Positions 60,265 to 64,000 of a stretch of DNA of 64,000 nucleotides are shown one piece after another. The notes under the pieces were generated by a model that saw nothing but the letters and a program-made list of their open reading frames with translations, ran no database searches and was not told where the DNA came from. Origin of the DNA: DATHTS01 sp041940425 (GTDB lineage Bacteria > Acidobacteriota > Blastocatellia > Pyrinomonadales > Pyrinomonadaceae); contig JBGTSF010000006.1 in assembly GCA_041940425.1 (NCBI GenBank), forward strand, positions 1-64,000. Direction: 5' to 3'. Numbering within the stretch: position 1 is the first letter of the stretch; each line of letters opens with the position of its first letter. Position numbers and translations under genes: made by a program.

Positions 60265-61602
60265 ATGAAAGTAAATGTTATCGGCGGCGGTCTGGCGGGT
60301 GTCGAAGCCGCATGGCAGTCGGCGAACGCGGGCGCGCAGGTTAAACTCTTTGAAATGCGTCCGCTGACGCAGACTCCGGCGCACCGGACGGAAAAACTCG
60401 CGGAAATCGTCTGTTCGAATTCTCTAAAATCCGACGAAACCGGCACCGCGCCGTATCTTTTGAAAGAAGAACTCCGGCGCGGCTCGTCGCTCGTGATGGA
60501 AGCGGCGATGCGGAATAAAATTCCGGCGGGCGCGGCTCTCGCGGTTGACCGCATCAAGTTTGCAGAATACATCACCGAAAAGATCAAGGCTCATCCCCGG
60601 ATCGAAATCGTTCGTGAAGAAGTTACGAAAATTCCCGCAGACGAAATCACGATCATCGCCACCGGACCGCTTACCTCGGACGCGCTGACCGCCGAGATTA
60701 TGAAAATGACGGGCGACGATCAGCTTTATTTTTATGACGCCATTGCGCCGATCGTCGCGGCGGATTCGATTGATATGTCGGTCGCTTTCAAGGCGGCGCG
60801 TTACGGCAAAGGCGGCGACGATTATATCAATTGTCCTTTTACAAAAGAGCAGTATGAAATTTTTTATAATGAATTGATAAACGCTAAATCGGTTCCGCTG
60901 AAACGCTTTGAGGAAACGCGCTGGTTCGAAGCCTGTCTGCCGATCGAAGAACTTGCCAGACGCGGCGTTGACACTCTGCGTTTCGGTCCGATGAAACCGA
61001 AAGGTCTTTATGTTGACGGAAGAGAGCCTTACGCCGCCGTGCAGCTCCGGCAGGAAGATTTGATGGCGGACGCTTTCGGTCTGGTCGGTTTTCAAAATCA
61101 CCTGCGCTACGGCGAACAGAAACGGATTTTACAACTCATTCCGGGCTTGGAAAACTGCGACGTCCTGCAATACGGGCAGATTCACCGCAATACGTTTATC
61201 AATTCACCGAAAATCTTACGCGAAACTTTGCAGACGAAAAATAACGCGAAACTTTTTTTCGCCGGACAGATCACGGGTGTCGAAGGCTACATCGAATCGG
61301 TCGGAACGGGCTGGCTTGCGGGACTTAACGCGGCGCGGCTTTTGCGCGATGAAGAAATGCTCGTCGCGCCGTCGAGTTCGGCAATCGGCGCGTTGTGCCG
61401 TTATGTTTCAAACGTCGAAACAAAAAATTTTCAGCCGGTCAATATCTCATTCGGTTTGCTCGAACCACTTCCGACTGAACTAAGAAAAAAATACCGCAAC
61501 AAACGCGAGCGTCATCAAATTCAAGTCGAATTGGCTTTGAAGGATTGGGATGAATGGCTAAATAAAATCAATGAAAAACTTTTTGATAAAAGTCATGCTT
61601 AA
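60265..61602 (+). CDS. trmFO: Folate-dependent tRNA (uracil-54-C5)-methyltransferase, FADH2-oxidising
   Basis: 445 residues. FAD-binding start VNVIGGGLAGVEAAWQSANA, hallmark region LAEIVCSNSLKSDETGTAPY and C-terminal FAGQITGVEGYIESVGTGWL. Uses 5,10-methylene-THF and FADH2 to make T54 in the tRNA T-loop. It diverges from tRNA-Thr; glyA in this window makes its folate substrate. Length is normal for TrmFO. Confidence 0.97.
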   Translation: MKVNVIGGGLAGVEAAWQSANAGAQVKLFEMRPLTQTPAHRTEKLAEIVCSNSLKSDETGTAPYLLKEELRRGSSLVMEAAMRNKIPAGAALAVDRIKFAEYITEKIKAHPRIEIVREEVTKIPADEITIIATGPLTSDALTAEIMKMTGDDQLYFYDAIAPIVAADSIDMSVAFKAARYGKGGDDYINCPFTKEQYEIFYNELINAKSVPLKRFEETRWFEACLPIEELARRGVDTLRFGPMKPKGLYVDGREPYAAVQLRQEDLMADAFGLVGFQNHLRYGEQKRILQLIPGLENCDVLQYGQIHRNTFINSPKILRETLQTKNNAKLFFAGQITGVEGYIESVGTGWLAGLNAARLLRDEEMLVAPSSSAIGALCRYVSNVETKNFQPVNISFGLLEPLPTELRKKYRNKRERHQIQVELALKDWDEWLNKINEKLFDKSHA

Positions 61603-61820
61603 TGTTTCAGTTATACATCCCGGCGATTTACTTTCGCCGGATTTAGCTTGAGATTTATTTTATCTGATCGGCTACTGTTTCGTGATTTTATTACCTTTTA
61701 TTTTGGGCGGGATAGCGATTTTTGTATTAAGAAAAAAGAAAAAGTTGTAAAGTTTAAATTACCGATGAAGGTTTGATTTTATGGAAGTTGAATTTGTCTA
61801 AAATCGCTCCCTAACGGTTG
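61603..61820. other. Gap after trmFO with possible orphan membrane-tail relic
   Basis: CGGCGAtttactTCGCCG (61621-61639) is a small hairpin. Further on, a start-less frame ending with TAA near 61750 reads YLIGYCFVILLPFILGGIAI and FVLRKKKKL: a hydrophobic helix with a basic end, like the tail of an anchored protein. No start codon or upstream domain found, so it is at best a remnant. Confidence 0.4.
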
Positions 61821-62222
61821 CTATACTGATTTTCCTTCGAGCGCGGCGCGCAAATCGTGCGGGATTTTTACGAGTTTCCCGTTCTTCAAAACGACGACCG
61901 TCATCGCGCCTTCGAGCGCCAGTTCGTTTTTATCGGTGAAAGCTTGAAAATCGTAGCGGATCGAGCTTCGCCCGACTCGCCCGACTGTTAAATATAGACG
62001 AAACTCGGCATCGAGCGGGATCATCTTTTTAAAGTCGCATTCGATCCGCACGCGCGGAAAATCGAATTCTTTTAATTTTTCAAACATCGAAAAACCGATC
62101 TTTCTTAAAAGCTCGATCTCGGCTTCTTCGACGATCTCGAAAATGCGCGGGAAATGCAGAATGCCCGCCGCGTCAACGTCCGCCCAGCGCATCCGGCGCG
62201 TGAATTCGATAAATGGTTTCAT
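61821..62222 (-). CDS. 4HBT-type acyl-CoA thioesterase
   Basis: 133 residues from ATG 62220-62222 (MKPFIEFTRRMRWADVDAAG), the hotdog-fold thioesterase pattern with the acidic catalytic residue in DVDAAGILHF. The 14 extra residues of the longer frame (SICVHLWIIFL) translate the CACAGAT word repeat upstream and are rejected. Cleaves acyl-CoA thioesters; substrate unknown. Follows the IclR gene. Confidence 0.9.
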   Translation of the reverse strand: MKPFIEFTRRMRWADVDAAGILHFPRIFEIVEEAEIELLRKIGFSMFEKLKEFDFPRVRIECDFKKMIPLDAEFRLYLTVGRVGRSSIRYDFQAFTDKNELALEGAMTVVVLKNGKLVKIPHDLRAALEGKSV

Positions 62223-62236
62223 AAATTTTAGGAAAA

Positions 62237-62346
62237 TTATCCACAGATGGACACAGATGGACACAGATAAAACCGGATTTTTAGAATCAAATCATCTATT
62301 CAAAAAGCAAAAAAATCTGTGTTCATCCGTGTTTATCTGTGGACAA
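62237..62346. repeat. Word-built hairpin, CACAGATGGACACAGAT type
   Basis: Left arm TTATCCACAGATGGACACAG plus ATGGACACAGAT (62237-62268); right arm 62314-62346 complementary with GATAAAC/GATGAAC variants. Loop about 45 nt AT-rich. Lies between the thioesterase start and the IclR stop. Confidence 0.87.
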
Positions 62347-62350
62347 AAAA

Positions 62351-63127
62351 TTAATCTTTAACATTAAATCCGAGTTGGCGCGAAACCTGATTGGCGGATT
62401 TGCGGACGAGTTCGACGATCTTCGGCAGATGATTTTCGTCTATATGCAGAATCGTGCTTGATGTTCCGAGCGCGGCGGCGACCGAGCCTTTCGCGTCGAA
62501 GATCGGCGCGGCGATACAGCGTACGCCGTCGGCGTTTTCCTCGTTGTCAATCGCAAAACCGTATTGTCTGACCTTTCTCGTTTCCTGCAAAAATTTCTGT
62601 TTCGAGGTGATTGATTTGCGCGTTTTCTTTTCCATTCCCTGTTTTTCCAAGATTTTTAAAATTTCCTTTTCCGGCAGATTGGCGACGAGAATTTTGCCGA
62701 TGGCAGTCGTGTGAACCGGCAGGCGATGACCGACCCAAATGTCCATCTTGATAAAACTTTTTTCGTTTTCGACCTTTTCGATATAGACGGCGCGACCGTT
62801 ATCGAGAACCGCTAAATGGGCTTCGGGCAGGCGCGATTTTTTCAGAAAATCTTCCAGCACGGGTTTGGCGATTTCGCGCACGTCGAGATGCGTCAAAGCG
62901 TCGCCCGTCAGACTCATCAGCTTCAAACCGAGACGATATTTTCCGTGCAGATCGCGGTGCAGATAAGCGCGTTTTTCCAGAACGCGCAGGATGTAGCTTG
63001 CCGAACTTTTCGGGATTTTCAGACGGCGGCTCAAGTCCGAATTGCTCAAACCGCGGCTGCTCTCGGCGACCGTTTCGATAATTGACAACGCGCGTTCGAC
63101 GGCGTTTGAAGTTGTTTCCTGTGCCAT
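62351..63127 (-). CDS. IclR family transcriptional regulator
   Basis: 258 residues. N-terminal winged helix (VERALSIIETVAESSRGLSN, LSRRLKIPKSSASYILRVLE) and a C-terminal GAF-like effector domain (LAVLDNGRAVYIEKVENEKS, NEENADGVRCIAAPIFDAKG, VAAALGTSSTI). Divergent from the malate synthase gene, matching the classic IclR role in controlling the glyoxylate shunt, though other IclR targets are possible. The start region is tandemly duplicated (63125-63176). Confidence 0.93.
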   Translation of the reverse strand: MAQETTSNAVERALSIIETVAESSRGLSNSDLSRRLKIPKSSASYILRVLEKRAYLHRDLHGKYRLGLKLMSLTGDALTHLDVREIAKPVLEDFLKKSRLPEAHLAVLDNGRAVYIEKVENEKSFIKMDIWVGHRLPVHTTAIGKILVANLPEKEILKILEKQGMEKKTRKSITSKQKFLQETRKVRQYGFAIDNEENADGVRCIAAPIFDAKGSVAAALGTSSTILHIDENHLPKIVELVRKSANQVSRQLGFNVKD

Positions 63128-63176
63128 AAAAATTTTCCGAGAAGATAATACATAAAAATTTTCCGAGAAGATAATA
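63125..63176 (-). repeat. 26-bp tandem duplication of the iclR start region
   Basis: CATAAAAATTTTCCGAGAAG plus ATAATA occurs twice in perfect tandem (63125-63150 and 63151-63176), on the minus strand duplicating the leader and ATG. The upstream ATG is out of frame with iclR (26 is not a multiple of 3). Confidence 0.9.
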
Positions 63177-63294
63177 AATGAATTTTGCCCGCAAAACTAT
63201 GCAAAAGAAAAGATTTTGTTTGCTTTTACAGGCAGAAATTATTTTATTTTCAAATGTGAGATTTGACAAGTTTCGTTCGGGATAATGAAAAAAT

Positions 63295-63393
63295 GTTCAA
63301 GATACGGAACTTCGCAGTTAAAAATATTTACAAAAGAGAAAAATAATTATATCGTCGTTTCAAAATACAGAATTACAATTCAATATCTTGAAC
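63295..63393. promoter_or_regulatory. Inverted GTTCAAGATA sites upstream of malate synthase
   Basis: GTTCAAGATA (63295-63304) and TATCTTGAAC (63384-63393) are perfect inverted copies 79 nt apart. The second lies 13 nt before the malate synthase ATG. TTGACA at 63263-63268 may be a -35. They could be regulator half-sites, for example of the divergent IclR protein. Confidence 0.35.
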
Positions 63394-63406
63394 AATAGAA
63401 AAATTT

Positions 63407-64000
63407 ATGAATCAAACTACATTTGAACGTAAATTCGATCCGCGCATTAATCATGCGCCGACCGATTTTGACATTAAAAAGGATTTACCCGAAGGATTCG
63501 CGGATTTTTTCGCCGGACTCCATGAAGAATTTACGCCGCGTCAGCAAGCCTTAGCGCGAAAACGCGCCGCTGTTTTAAATGCTTCACACGAAGGCGAATT
63601 ACCCGATTACGAAGAAACAAACGAAAAAGTAAGCGGCGATTGGAAGATCAATCTGCCTGCATGGTGCGAAGACCAGCGCAATCAGATGACCGGACCGGCG
63701 GACGACGTCGAACTCGTGGTCAAGATGCTGAACTCCGGCGCGCCGGGCGTGATGATTGACCTGGAAGATTCGATGGCGAATGCTTGGGCAAATCTCGAAC
63801 AGGGAATCGAAAATTCGATCCGGGCTTTGCACGGCGAACTTTCCTATTACGACAAAAAACGCGAGCGCGAGGTTTCGATAAATTCGAGCGATACGGCGGC
63901 GTTGATTCGCGTGCGCGGTCTGCATTTGAACCAAGCCGGAATATTCAAAGACGAACTCGTTTCGGCTTCCGTCTATGACGCTGCCCGCATCGCGTTCGGC
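63407..64000 (+). CDS. aceB: Malate synthase, N-terminal part (cut by window edge)
   Basis: 198 codons open to the edge. The text matches malate synthase A: EGFADFFAGLHEEFTPRQQA, WKINLPAWCEDQRNQMTGPA, VVKMLNSGAPGVMIDLEDSM, ANAWANLEQGIENSIRALHG, and ALIRVRGLHL. Condenses glyoxylate and acetyl-CoA to malate. Catalytic residues further on are outside the window, so G-type versus A-type is judged only from the N-terminus. Isocitrate lyase is not seen here but would be the expected partner. Confidence 0.88.
   Translation, partial: MNQTTFERKFDPRINHAPTDFDIKKDLPEGFADFFAGLHEEFTPRQQALARKRAAVLNASHEGELPDYEETNEKVSGDWKINLPAWCEDQRNQMTGPADDVELVVKMLNSGAPGVMIDLEDSMANAWANLEQGIENSIRALHGELSYYDKKREREVSINSSDTAALIRVRGLHLNQAGIFKDELVSASVYDAARIAFG

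Noticed and set aside
62143..62361. Open frame reading HRWTQMDTDK and SSVFICG
   Set aside because: It is a translation of the CACAGAT word hairpin; such peptides are an artefact of the repeat and not a gene.

Overview
The window looks like about 64 kb of chromosome from an Acidobacteriota-type bacterium, most plausibly Blastocatellia/Pyrinomonadaceae-like. This is inferred from content, not from a marker gene. The pointers are two ECF-sigma/Ser-Thr-kinase pairs (one kinase with TolB-type propeller repeats, one with TPRs), a tricorn-like S41 protease, CSLREA, delta-60 and FG-GAP secreted proteins, and futalosine-type menaquinone genes. I found no insertion sequence, prophage, plasmid gene or CRISPR array.

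Layout. 1-2 kb: MarR regulator, DoxX membrane protein and NmrA-like protein in one leftward operon with a strong palindromic operator. 2-6 kb: a CSLREA beta-helix protein and a serine hydrolase, both exported. 6.1-9.6 kb: ECF sigma factor and propeller kinase. 9.6-12.6 kb: flavin split-barrel protein, small unknown, TPR protein, AraC regulator. 12.7-16 kb: tricorn-like protease. 16.2-18.7 kb: ybaB, recR and an acyltransferase. 18.7-24.5 kb: phosphoribosyltransferase, Nudix hydrolase, reprolysin-like protease with six FG-GAP repeats, thermolysin-like M4 protease. 24.8-33.2 kb: small unknowns, a Trm112-methyltransferase, a carbamoyltransferase, a propeller protein and several unknowns. 33.5-36 kb: rpiB, AbrB-like, membrane protein, glyA operon. 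36.2-37.9 kb: a fasciclin gene divergent from a CarH/LitR-like B12 photoreceptor. 38-43.5 kb: thioredoxin-like unknown, HtrA-TPR protease, LCAT-like lipoprotein, larB. 44-46.3 kb: ubiX/mqnM-like, methyltransferase, mqnD-like. 46.4-52.7 kb: LolA-like protein, acyltransferase, M14 and M1 peptidases. 53-56.4 kb: delta-60/FG-GAP protein. 56.6-59.9 kb: second ECF sigma and kinase-TPR. 60-64 kb: tRNA-Thr, trmFO, thioesterase, IclR regulator and the start of malate synthase.

The most unusual feature is not a gene. Nearly every gene 3' end that is not packed against its neighbour carries a long inverted repeat whose arms stutter through short words. Examples of the words are CACAGATAAACACAGAT, TTAGCCACGAACAGACACGAA, GTTCAAGGTTCAAGG, GGCAGTAGGCAGCGGCAGT, GATAGTTGATAG and GTGAAAAAGTGAAAAAG. 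At least fifteen loci share this architecture with different vocabularies, and the arms often differ by whole word copies. None of these word-built hairpins lies in the clearly divergent promoter gaps. Several supply stop codons and C-terminal residues of adjacent proteins. Related words also build hydrophobic segments inside two proteins: the kinase transmembrane helix and the M14 signal peptide. A second good candidate is the CarH-like photoreceptor, with matching 9-bp direct repeats at its own promoter and at a consensus sigma-70 promoter of a secreted fasciclin protein. A third is a 300-nt nested hairpin between the second sigma factor and its kinase.

The encoded lifestyle appears to be an aerobic or microaerobic heterotroph that degrades protein outside the cytoplasm (tricorn-like, M1, M4, M12B-like, M14 and S1C peptidases), uses menaquinone and probably the glyoxylate shunt, and carries kinase-linked ECF signalling.
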